DNA from: Elusimicrobiota bacterium
GTDB taxonomy: Bacteria > Elusimicrobiota > Elusimicrobia > FEN-1173
Direction of reading: 5' to 3'
DNA: 8,255 bases
Assembly (NCBI GenBank): GCA_016207625.1
Contig: JACQPF010000120.1
Span: 1 to 8,255, forward strand
Shown one piece after another: positions 1 to 6,006 of the stretch. The notes under the pieces were generated by a model. That model did no database searches and was not told where the DNA came from. It was given only the letters and a program-made list of their open reading frames with translations. The position numbers and the translations under genes are program-made. Numbering within the stretch: the stretch's first letter is position 1; every line of letters starts with the position of its first letter.

Positions 1-1
1 G

Positions 2-127
2 TGCGCCTGCCACAACGGCCGCTACGATTTGAGCGGCCGGAACATTTCCGGGCCCCCGCCGCGCCCCCTGGACCTTTTCAACGTGCGCGTGGAGGGCGAT
101 GAAGTCGTGGTGGTGAGGACGGCATGA
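2..127 (+). CDS. Rieske iron-sulfur protein, C-terminal fragment (5' end outside the window)
   Basis: Only the last 41 codons are present, read from base 2. They hold the second Rieske cluster-binding box, seen as CACHNGRYD, whose second Cys and following His ligate the 2Fe-2S cluster. It is followed by the GPPPRPL proline loop that closes over the cluster, and a short beta-rich tail ending in VVVVRTA. Rieske proteins take an electron from quinol at the Qo site of cytochrome b and pass it to a c-type cytochrome on the outer face of the membrane. Box II usually reads CPCHGS; here Gly stands in place of the Ser that raises the redox potential, while the Tyr two residues later is kept. This suggests a lower-potential, menaquinol-type protein. 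The stop codon overlaps the cytochrome b start (ATGA, 124-127), so the two are probably translationally coupled. The symbol could be qcrA or petC and is left open. Confidence 0.9.
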   Translation, partial: CACHNGRYDLSGRNISGPPPRPLDLFNVRVEGDEVVVVRTA

Positions 128-1182
128 AAACGCTCACGGAAAACCTGATCGGCTGGCTGGACGAACGGCTCTCCATTCACGCGCTGATTGAATTCTCCCG
201 GAAGAAGCAAGTGCCCATTCACCGGGGCAGCGTGTTTTACTACGCCGGGGGCGTGTGCGTGTTCCTTTTCCTTTTGCAGCTTTTCTCCGGGATCCTCCTC
301 TTGATGTACTATCGCGTGGGCGGCGAATCTTCGTATGAGAGCGTGCAATACATCACCTCCAAAGTGGAATTCGGGTGGCTCATGCGCTCCGTCCATAGTT
401 GGGGCGCCAACCTGATGATCGTTTTCGTTTTCATCCACATGTTCAGCGTTTTCTTCATGAAAGCGTTCCGGAAACCCCGGGAACTGACCTGGGTGACCGG
501 TTTCGTGCTTTTGTCTTTGTGCATGGTGTTCGGGTTCAGCGGCTACCTGCTCCCCTGGAACGAGCTGGCCTTTTTCGCCACGAAGGTGGGCACCGACATC
601 ATCGGGCAAATCCCCATCGTCGGGCACTGGCTCCTGAAGATCGTCCGCGGCGGCGAGGACGTGACCGGGGCGACTTTGTCGCGCTTCTTCGGCTTGCATG
701 TGGCCATCCTGCCGGCGCTCCTTTTCCTGACCATGTCCGCGCACCTGGCCTTCGTGCAAATCCAGGGCATGTCTCACGAAAACACGGCGCCCCGAAAAAT
801 CCCTTTCTTCCCGAACTTCTTTCTTCGAGATGTGATGTTCTGGCTGATCGTCCTGAACGTGACCTGCGTCCTGGCGGTGTTCTTCCCCTGGGAAGTGGGC
901 AAGAAAGCGGACCTGCTGTCCTCGGCCCCGGCCGGCATCAAGCCGGAGTGGTATTTCCTCGCGATGTATCAGTTCCTCAAGGTCCTGCCGGCGAAGATCC
1001 TCCTCATCCCAGGCGAGCTTTGGGGGATCTTCATCATCAACGCGGCGGCGCTCATGTGGTTCCTTGTTCCTTTTTGGGAGCCTCACCTGCCGGAACGCAA
1101 GCGGGACCGGGTCTTATCTCTTGTCGGAGGAAGCGCGATGATCGTGCTCATCGCCATGACTTTATGGGGGTACTTCTCATGA
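124..1182 (+). CDS. qcrB: Cytochrome b of a bc/b6f-type quinol oxidoreductase (fused b6 + subunit IV form)
   Basis: This 352-residue integral membrane subunit carries the quinol oxidation and reduction sites and two b hemes. Heme ligands are His91/His105 (RSVHSWGAN and FIHMF) and His192/His207 (GLHVAILP and SAHLAF). The 14 residues between the second pair is the b6 spacing rather than the 13 of mitochondrial cytochrome b. The Qo motif PEWY is at 274-277. About seven membrane spans are visible: roughly 39-62, 92-112, 124-144, 190-212, 234-254, 296-317 and 331-351. That is a four-helix b6-like part joined to a three-helix subunit IV-like part. The Cys that carries the extra covalent heme in plastid b6 and Bacillus QcrB is Tyr40 here; a nearby Cys45 is not at the same position. 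The start overlaps the Rieske stop and has GAGG at 115-118, five bases upstream. The stop overlaps the next gene by ATGA. Confidence 0.95.
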   Translation: MKTLTENLIGWLDERLSIHALIEFSRKKQVPIHRGSVFYYAGGVCVFLFLLQLFSGILLLMYYRVGGESSYESVQYITSKVEFGWLMRSVHSWGANLMIVFVFIHMFSVFFMKAFRKPRELTWVTGFVLLSLCMVFGFSGYLLPWNELAFFATKVGTDIIGQIPIVGHWLLKIVRGGEDVTGATLSRFFGLHVAILPALLFLTMSAHLAFVQIQGMSHENTAPRKIPFFPNFFLRDVMFWLIVLNVTCVLAVFFPWEVGKKADLLSSAPAGIKPEWYFLAMYQFLKVLPAKILLIPGELWGIFIINAAALMWFLVPFWEPHLPERKRDRVLSLVGGSAMIVLIAMTLWGYFS

Positions 1183-2417
1183 GGCAACGCTTCTTCTTTT
1201 TGTGTTTCCTGGCCCAAGCGGTCCTCATACAATCTCTATCGGCCCAAAACCAATGCGTCCTCTGCCATGCCACCATGGGAGAAGACCACGAGGCGATCCT
1301 CCGCGCCTTCGAGGGCGACATCCACAGACAGGCGGGGCTTTCTTGTCATTCCTGCCATGGAGGCGACCCCGAAGCCGCGGACGCCGGGTCGGCCATGGAC
1401 CCTTCCGCCGGGTTCCGGGGGGCCCCTTCGAAAAAAGAGATGCCGCAGTTCTGCGGTCGCTGCCATTCGGACCCCAAATACATGAAGTCCTTCAACCCTT
1501 CGTTGCCGGTGGACCAGGAGCTTAAATATTTCACCAGCAACCACGGGAAAAGGCTGAAAGCGGGAGACGCGAACGTGGCCGCTTGCGCGGACTGCCACGT
1601 CGCCCATTCCATCCGTCCTGCGAAAGACCCCCTCTCCTCCGTCCACCCCAAGAACGTCCCCCAAACCTGCGGGCATTGCCATTCCGATCCCGTGTTGATG
1701 TCGGCTTATCATTTACCGACGGATCAACTGACCAAATACTCGGAGAGCGTTCACGGCAAGGCCCTGCTTGAAAAGGGCGATTCCGCGGCGCCGGCATGCA
1801 ACACCTGCCATGGGAACCATGGAGCGGTCCCCCCCGGCGTAGAGAACATCGCCCACGTCTGCGGGATGTGCCACGCCCAAAACGAGGAGTATTTCAAGGC
1901 CAGCCCGATGGCCAAAGCCTGGGAAACCCGGAAGTACCACATCTGCGCGACCTGCCACAACCACCACGACATCCGTCACCCCACGACGGAAGTCCTTTCC
2001 GGAGAAACGGGCGTCTGCAAGAAATGCCATTCTTCCGACACCGCCGGGTTCAAGACCGGGACCGCCATGAAAGAGAAGTTGGACCAGGTGGAGGAATCCT
2101 ATCGAGAGACCGGCGGGGCCATCCTCGCCGCGGAAGAGCGGGGCATGGATGTGACGGACGCGAAAGACTTATCGGACGCCGCGCGGATGGGCCTTTATCA
2201 AGCCCGGACGGCGGTCCACTCCTTCCGCGTCGAAACCGTGACCGAGTTCGCCGATAAAAGTCTGGAAGCCGCCGCGAAAGCGAAAAAGGCGGCCTTGGAC
2301 GCCGTGCGCGAGTTCCGCTGGAGGCGCATCGGCTTGGGCATCTCGACTCTGCTCATCACAGCCTTGATCATCCTCATCTACTTGAAAATTAAAGATCTGG
2401 AGTCCTCAAAAAAATGA
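1179..2417 (+). CDS. Nonaheme c-type cytochrome with signal peptide and C-terminal membrane anchor
   Basis: This protein of 412 residues probably accepts electrons from the Rieske protein on the outer side of the membrane. Residues 1-22 form a signal peptide (hydrophobic core, SLSA before the likely cut). Nine CXXCH heme sites follow at residues 26, 56, 92, 136, 164, 207, 228, 256 and 280. Many extra His residues (for example His122 and His192 in HGK motifs, and His143, His214, His254) could be distal ligands for bis-His hemes. Residues 92-163 and 164-227 are a clear internal duplication. Residues about 290-380 form a heme-free, charged, helical segment, then one membrane span at about 384-401 and a short Lys-rich tail. 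Signal peptide plus C-terminal anchor is the topology of cytochromes c1 and f, which the operon otherwise lacks. The frame stays open upstream inside cytochrome b, but ATG 1179 gives the signal peptide and the ATGA overlap. The stop overlaps resB. Electron partner is inferred from context. Confidence 0.93.
   Translation: MRQRFFFLCFLAQAVLIQSLSAQNQCVLCHATMGEDHEAILRAFEGDIHRQAGLSCHSCHGGDPEAADAGSAMDPSAGFRGAPSKKEMPQFCGRCHSDPKYMKSFNPSLPVDQELKYFTSNHGKRLKAGDANVAACADCHVAHSIRPAKDPLSSVHPKNVPQTCGHCHSDPVLMSAYHLPTDQLTKYSESVHGKALLEKGDSAAPACNTCHGNHGAVPPGVENIAHVCGMCHAQNEEYFKASPMAKAWETRKYHICATCHNHHDIRHPTTEVLSGETGVCKKCHSSDTAGFKTGTAMKEKLDQVEESYRETGGAILAAEERGMDVTDAKDLSDAARMGLYQARTAVHSFRVETVTEFADKSLEAAAKAKKAALDAVREFRWRRIGLGISTLLITALIILIYLKIKDLESSKK
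1452..1859 (+). repeat. Internal di-heme duplication inside the nonaheme cytochrome
   Basis: The encoded residues 92-163 and 164-227 align as two units of about 72 and 64 residues. Both begin CGxCHSDP, then have a PxDQ...KY...S.HGK stretch, a GD..A.C..CH..H second heme site, and an N(V/I)...CG.CH junction into the next unit. A third, shorter copy starts at residue 228 (CGMCH) and has lost the DQ/KY part. The similarity is at protein level; the DNA copies have diverged, so the duplication is old. Confidence 0.8.
2408..2414 (+). other. A7 run in slippery-heptamer phase at the cytochrome/resB junction
   Basis: Seven A bases lie directly before the cytochrome stop codon and read A-AAA-AAA-TGA in the cytochrome frame. 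The last A is also the first base of the resB ATG. Slippage by -1 would bypass the stop and continue into resB in frame. GGAG at 2399-2402 lies upstream and could act as the resB ribosome binding site. Whether any slippage happens is not known; ordinary stop/restart coupling explains the layout equally well. Confidence 0.35.
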
Positions 2418-3445
2418 AGTTGTTAGACACACTGTCGTCCATTCGGTTGTTTTACACCTGCGCGTCCCTTCTCCTCGTGGGTTGCGTCTTAGGAGGAGTC
2501 ATTCCGCAAAACGCGCCCCCCGAAAAATACTTGGAGATGTTCGGGCACGTCTTCGGCGGGGCGGTGATGCGCTTCGGCTTGGCCGATGTTTTCCGCAGTT
2601 ATTGGTTCATGGGGCTGTTGGCGTTCTCGGCGTTGAACTTGCTGGCTTGCTCGATCCGCCGCTGGAAATCCGTGAAAGTCCGGCCCGGCGTTTTCATCGC
2701 TCACGTGGCGGTCCTATTCATCTTCGCGGGAGGCATCGTGCGGGGGGGGTTTTCCCAGCATGGGTTCCTTCCCCTGGAGGCGGGCACGTCCAGCGAAACC
2801 TTCACGTTAAATAACGGCCGGACGGCGCCCCTTCCCTTCAGCATCCATCTGAGAGATTTCAGCATCGATTATTGGCAGCCGGAACTGCACAGGCTTCACG
2901 TCCAAAGGATCTCGGACGGCTTGCACGAATCACAAGACGTCGCGCTTGACGGGGCGGTGAAATTCAACCCCATCGGGATCACCGTGAAAGCCGTGAAGTT
3001 CTTCCCGAACTTCATCATGGGCGATGACGGCCCCGCTTCGCGGGATGAAGCCCGCGAGAACCCCGCCCTGGAGCTCCTCGTGAACGAAGGAGGCGTGGAG
3101 CGTCGCCAGTTCGTGTTCGCCAATTTCCCCGACTTCCACCAAACGCCCCAGAACGCATCGTCGCGCATTTTTTACGAATACGTTCCCGGACGGGTCAAGC
3201 AGTTCAACAGCCGCCTGGCCATCTTTGAGAACGGGAAGGAGGTCATGGAAAAGACGATCCACGTCAACAACCCCATGACTTATAAGGGGTTTCGTTTTTT
3301 CCAGGCGGGATTCGATCCGAAGAACATCCGCTTCTCGAGCCTTCAGGTATCGAAAGACCCCAGCGTTCCTCTCATCTACCTTGGTTTCGGATTGCTGCTC
3401 GTCGGTTTGGCTTGGGCATTTTTGAAACGCCCCGGGAGGGTCTAA
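2414..3445 (+). CDS. resB: ResB/Ccs1-family cytochrome c maturation protein
   Basis: This 343-residue protein is one half of the System II synthetase that attaches heme to CXXCH apocytochromes outside the cytoplasmic membrane. ResB-type proteins are thought to handle the apocytochrome and work as a complex with CcsA. Four membrane spans are visible: about 12-30, 62-79, 93-110 and a last one at about 318-336. A large outer domain lies between the third and fourth. His97 in the third span (FIAHVAVLFIFAGG) matches the conserved transmembrane His of the family. The segment VNNPMTYKGFRFFQAGFDP (284-302) is the family signature shortly before the last span. The length is shorter than many ResB proteins (often 400 or more) but all landmarks are present. 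The start overlaps the stop of the nonaheme cytochrome gene, its obvious client, and ccsA follows after 4 bp. Confidence 0.92.
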   Translation: MKLLDTLSSIRLFYTCASLLLVGCVLGGVIPQNAPPEKYLEMFGHVFGGAVMRFGLADVFRSYWFMGLLAFSALNLLACSIRRWKSVKVRPGVFIAHVAVLFIFAGGIVRGGFSQHGFLPLEAGTSSETFTLNNGRTAPLPFSIHLRDFSIDYWQPELHRLHVQRISDGLHESQDVALDGAVKFNPIGITVKAVKFFPNFIMGDDGPASRDEARENPALELLVNEGGVERRQFVFANFPDFHQTPQNASSRIFYEYVPGRVKQFNSRLAIFENGKEVMEKTIHVNNPMTYKGFRFFQAGFDPKNIRFSSLQVSKDPSVPLIYLGFGLLLVGLAWAFLKRPGRV

Positions 3446-3449
3446 GAAG

Positions 3450-4244
3450 ATGAGCACGTTCCTTTTCAGTCTCGTTTTTGGGTTGTTCCTTGCCGCGTTC
3501 GTCGTGAGCGCGGTCGGTTTCTTCTTCACGATGAAGTGGCGGTTCCGGCCCGGCTTGGCGGCCCTGGTGTTGGGGTGGGCGGCCCTCGGAGTCCTGTTAG
3601 GGCTGCGCTGGAAGGACTCGGGGCACCTCCCCCTCTCCAACCAATACGAGTCCATGCTCTTCATGCTCTGGGCCATGCAGGCCGTGTTTTTCTATTTCCT
3701 CTACCGCTCGCTCGACGCGCTGGAATGGCTGAGCCCCTGGGTCTCGGGTTTGTCGCTCGTCTGCATGGGGGTCGTGTCCCTCCTGAACTCCGCGATGGAG
3801 CCGTTGGTCCCGGCGCTTCAATCGAACTGGCTACTCATCCACGTGACCACGACCATGCTGGGGTATGCCGCGTTCGCGCTCGCGTTCCTCGGGGGCGTCA
3901 TCCTCCTCATGAAGAATAAGCTGAAATCGGTGGGAGAAAAAGAAGAGGCTTTGGATTCCCTCCTTTTTCGATCTTGCGCCTTGGGCTTTTGGCTGTTGAC
4001 TTTGGGGATCATCACCGGCGCGGTGTGGGCGAACTCGGCCTGGGGGTCTTACTGGACGTGGGATCCGAAAGAAACGTGGGCCTTGATCACTTGGATTTTT
4101 TACGCTATCGCCATCCATCTTCGGCGGACCCGGGGCTGGCGGAACACACGTTTCGCCGGGCTCATGATCGCTGGCTTTGTGTTCGTCGTCTTCACGTATT
4201 TCGGCGTCAACTACCTGTTAAGCGGGCTTCATTCCTACGCCTGA
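3450..4244 (+). CDS. ccsA: CcsA/ResC-family heme handling protein (System II cytochrome c synthetase)
   Basis: This 264-residue multi-pass membrane protein is the partner of ResB. It carries heme across the membrane and presents it for attachment to apocytochromes. The WWD heme-binding signature WANSAWGSYWTWDPKETW is at residues 193-210. The flanking His residues expected for the family are His131 (LLIHVTTTMLGYA) and His223 (AIHLRRTRGW), with His261 near the C-terminus. The early LSNQYESMLF segment (62-71) is also typical. About eight hydrophobic spans are seen. GGGAGG at 3434-3439, inside the end of resB, is a suitable ribosome binding site about 10 bases before the ATG. The 3' end overlaps the convergent tatC gene by 10 bp. 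The gene is also called resC or ccsB in different organisms. Confidence 0.95.
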   Translation: MSTFLFSLVFGLFLAAFVVSAVGFFFTMKWRFRPGLAALVLGWAALGVLLGLRWKDSGHLPLSNQYESMLFMLWAMQAVFFYFLYRSLDALEWLSPWVSGLSLVCMGVVSLLNSAMEPLVPALQSNWLLIHVTTTMLGYAAFALAFLGGVILLMKNKLKSVGEKEEALDSLLFRSCALGFWLLTLGIITGAVWANSAWGSYWTWDPKETWALITWIFYAIAIHLRRTRGWRNTRFAGLMIAGFVFVVFTYFGVNYLLSGLHSYA

Positions 4245-4948
4245 GGCTTTTCTTTCAAAGGCCCCCATCGCATGAAAACCATGGAGACCTCGAACAGGAC
4301 GATGGTGGGCACGGCCAATAAGATCTGAGAAAACAAGTCCGGTCCCGGCGTGAGGACTGCCGCCGCGACGAAAGATCCCAAATAGATGTGCCGCCGATAG
4401 CCCGCCAACTGCGCGGGCGTCACCACCCCCAGCCAATGCAGGAAGAACAACACCAGCGGCAATTGAAACAAAACCCCGAACGCCAAACTCAATGAGAAAA
4501 CGAACCGGAAATAAGGCCCGGCGCTTAAAAGCGGCCGCAGGTCCTCCGACCCGTAGGCCAGGAGGAACTTGACGGCCGCCGGCACGACCCCGCCCAACGC
4601 CAACGCCACACCCATTCCAAATAAAAAATACGAGCTGGGAAGGATCCAGAAAAGCGTTTTCCTTTCCTGACGGGTCAGGCCTTGAACAACGAACCTCCAC
4701 ACTTCAAAGAGAACGATGGGGATGGAAAGGAAAAAACCGGAATAGACGGCGAGCTTCACTTTCGTTAAGAAGGCCTCCGCGGGCGCCAGGAACACCAAAC
4801 TCCCCACAGGCTTCACCAGCCAATGAAAAAGAACCCCTGTGAAATTATAGGCCGCGATGGAGAAAAGGAAAACGCTGACGAGGCACACGAGAAGACGCTT
4901 TCTCAGCTCCTCCAGATGCCCCACCAGCGTGAGATGTGTTCCCGGCAT
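4235..4948 (-). CDS. tatC: TatC, receptor subunit of the twin-arginine protein export system
   Basis: TatC recognises twin-arginine signal peptides and, with TatA, moves folded proteins across the cytoplasmic membrane. This 237-residue protein has the expected six membrane spans. The family motifs appear in order: HLEELRKRL at 11-19 in the cytoplasmic N-terminus, FEVWRFVVQGLTRQERK at 81-97 (Glu95 matches the conserved Glu of the first cytoplasmic loop), AFGVLFQLPLVL at 156-167, and YRRHIYLGSF with LTPGPDLFSQ at 184-208. Gln162 sits where E. coli TatC has Glu170. The gene starts 13 bp after the tatA stop, so the two form an operon. Only a weak ribosome binding site (GTAGG-like) precedes the ATG. 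Rieske proteins are common Tat substrates, so its place beside a Rieske/cytochrome b operon makes sense; the link is inferred. Confidence 0.96.
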   Translation of the reverse strand: MPGTHLTLVGHLEELRKRLLVCLVSVFLFSIAAYNFTGVLFHWLVKPVGSLVFLAPAEAFLTKVKLAVYSGFFLSIPIVLFEVWRFVVQGLTRQERKTLFWILPSSYFLFGMGVALALGGVVPAAVKFLLAYGSEDLRPLLSAGPYFRFVFSLSLAFGVLFQLPLVLFFLHWLGVVTPAQLAGYRRHIYLGSFVAAAVLTPGPDLFSQILLAVPTIVLFEVSMVFMRWGPLKEKPQA

Positions 4949-4961
4949 GGACGCGACGAGC

Positions 4962-5150
4962 CTACTCTTTTGGTTTGTTTTCCTTATCAGACTCCGGCGG
5001 GATTTCCGTGGTGTCCCTCAGGCCCGACTTAAAAGCGTTGACCGCTCGCCCCAAAGAGCGGGCCACCTCCGGGATCCGCTTCGCCCCGAAGAGGATCAAG
5101 GCCAGGACCAGGATAATGACGAGCTCTCCATAACCGATATTTGGCAACAT
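4962..5150 (-). CDS. tatA: TatA/E-family pore-forming subunit of the twin-arginine export system
   Basis: This small protein has an N-terminal membrane span (GELVIILVLALILFG), the Phe-Gly hinge at residues 21-22 of this start, an amphipathic helix (AKRIPEVARSLGRAVNAFKSG) and a short charged tail. This is the full TatA layout: many copies assemble with TatC to form the passage for folded proteins. Two starts are possible, TTG at 5156 (64 residues) and ATG at 5150 (62 residues). I chose the ATG because GAGGTGA at 5163-5157 puts GAGG nine bases before it but only three before the TTG. No tatB-like gene is seen, so the window shows a TatAC-only arrangement; a tatB elsewhere cannot be excluded. 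Confidence 0.93.
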   Translation of the reverse strand: MLPNIGYGELVIILVLALILFGAKRIPEVARSLGRAVNAFKSGLRDTTEIPPESDKENKPKE

Positions 5151-5156
5151 CGACAA

Positions 5157-5163
5157 TCACCTC
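5157..5163 (-). promoter_or_regulatory. Ribosome binding site of tatA that decides the start codon
   Basis: The minus strand reads GAGGTGA, a strong match to the anti-Shine-Dalgarno complement. The spacing from GAGG is 9 bases to ATG 5150 and 3 bases to TTG 5156, which favours the ATG. Confidence 0.7.
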
Positions 5164-5184
5164 ATTTCACGTTTTGAGGCCTAT

Positions 5185-5193
5185 AGTTTAGCA
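5185..5193 (-). promoter_or_regulatory. Possible extended -10 element for tatA-tatC
   Basis: The minus strand reads TGCTAAACT, an extended -10 (TGn) plus a 4-of-6 match to TATAAT. Transcription would start near 5178 and leave a short leader that still contains the ribosome binding site. No convincing -35 box is seen, so this is a weak call. Confidence 0.3.
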
Positions 5194-5227
5194 CATTTTT
5201 TTTCGCTCACCGTCTCCCGGATTGATA

Positions 5228-5233
5228 TATAAT
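5228..5233 (+). promoter_or_regulatory. Consensus -10 box (TATAAT) for the CheC-family gene
   Basis: A perfect TATAAT lies in the divergent gap between tatA and the CheC-family gene. The -35 region is weak (GCTCAC at 5205-5210 gives 17 bp spacing). The box overlaps the first in-frame ATG (5232), so transcription starting near 5240 would exclude that codon and favour a later start. Confidence 0.4.
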
Positions 5234-5279
5234 GATCTATACGATGCCATTCCAACTGATCGGGAGAGACGATAAATCG

Positions 5280-5924
5280 ATGACGGACGGATCGGCCCTG
5301 TTGACTCCGGAACAGATTGACGACTTGCGGGAGGTCGGGAACATCGGCGCCGGACGGGCGTCCGCGCGGCTGTCCGAAATGATCCGCCAGCGCTGCCTGA
5401 TCAACCTGCCGCAGATCGAATACCTCAACGCCCAAGACATACAATCCAAATTCCAAAGCCAAGACCAGAACACCGTCGTCCTCTTCACCCCCGTCCTGGG
5501 AGACATCCCCGCCCGCATGTTCATCTTCATGAATTTCACCCATGCGGAAAACCTGATCGAACGCATCACGAAAGGCGAAGCTAAGCTGACCGATCCATCC
5601 ACGCATCGCGCCGCGGTGTTCGCTCTCAAACATTTGGGTGACTATATGGCGTGGGCCTTTGCGATGTCCATCAGCAAGTTCCTGAAGACCTCAACCCTGC
5701 ACGCCATGCCGGAGCTGATCGTGGACACCTGGCCCAAAGCCATGGAATTCCTCTCCCAGCACATGGAGTCTCCCACCGCCAAGTCGTTGGTGACCTATTT
5801 GACGTTTTTTGATCCGGAAAAAACGTTTGAAGGAAAATACCTATACATCTTGGATGACGCGGCCCAGACCAAAGTGACGGCCAAACTCCAGCGGTTGTGG
5901 GACCTCCGCAGCCGGTTTTATTGA
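5280..5924 (+). CDS. CheC-family (CheC/CheX/FliY) aspartyl-phosphate phosphatase-like protein
   Basis: CheC-family proteins remove phosphate from response regulators such as CheY-P. Numbered from this start (214 residues), the N-terminal part reads LTPEQIDDLREVGNIGAGRASARLSEM. It fits the active-site pattern D-x3-E-x2-N-x22-P exactly: Asp14, Glu18, Asn21, Pro44. The internally repeated second site keeps the spacing but not the residues: Phe114, His118, Asp121, Pro144. Only the first site should be catalytic. No receiver, FliN or membrane domain is present. Upstream in-frame ATGs at 5232 and 5244 have no ribosome binding site, and 5232 overlaps a TATAAT box. ATG 5280 has GGGAG at 5262-5266 (13 bases, somewhat long) and matches where CheC proteins normally begin. 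It may act on the receiver of the next gene or on an unlinked CheY. No other chemotaxis gene is in the window. Confidence 0.82.
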   Translation: MTDGSALLTPEQIDDLREVGNIGAGRASARLSEMIRQRCLINLPQIEYLNAQDIQSKFQSQDQNTVVLFTPVLGDIPARMFIFMNFTHAENLIERITKGEAKLTDPSTHRAAVFALKHLGDYMAWAFAMSISKFLKTSTLHAMPELIVDTWPKAMEFLSQHMESPTAKSLVTYLTFFDPEKTFEGKYLYILDDAAQTKVTAKLQRLWDLRSRFY

Positions 5925-5978
5925 TTTCGAAATCCCCAACCCAAACACTACCATTGATCGACTTCCTCATCGAGCCTT

Positions 5979-6001
5979 AAAAACGGGATCTGTTCCTTTT
6001 T
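5979..6001 (+). terminator. Weak hairpin with T run after the CheC-family gene
   Basis: GGGA, a TCTG loop and TTCC form a 4-bp stem (one G-T pair). It is flanked by AAAA upstream and TTTTT downstream, which can extend the pairing across one mismatch. The shape is that of a small intrinsic terminator, but the stem is short and may not stop transcription. The rest of 5925-6006 shows no gene or clear promoter. Confidence 0.3.
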
Positions 6002-6006
6002 GCGAG

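Noticed and set aside
22..1086. Long open frame on the minus strand opposite cytochrome b (354 codons)
   Set aside because: It is antisense to a certain gene, is rich in His, Glu, Arg and Gln with no domain, and is what codon bias in GC-rich DNA produces opposite a real gene.
399..1178. Upstream extension of the nonaheme cytochrome frame inside cytochrome b
   Set aside because: The translation is low-complexity Arg/Pro/His-rich and lies out of frame within cytochrome b. The start at 1179 gives a signal peptide and an ATGA overlap.
4236..4258. GCCTGAGGC followed by TTTTCTTT as a terminator for ccsA
   Set aside because: The stem is only three to four base pairs with a minimal loop, and the sequence is constrained by the overlapping ends of ccsA and tatC.
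5956..5976. Repeated ATCGA motif (ATCGAcTTCCTCATCGA) as a possible regulator site
   Set aside because: A five-base direct repeat is too short to support and has no second instance in the window.
5954..5982. TTGATC and TTAAAA as a promoter before the hybrid kinase
   Set aside because: The -10 matches only three of six positions; not better than chance in an AT-richer gap.
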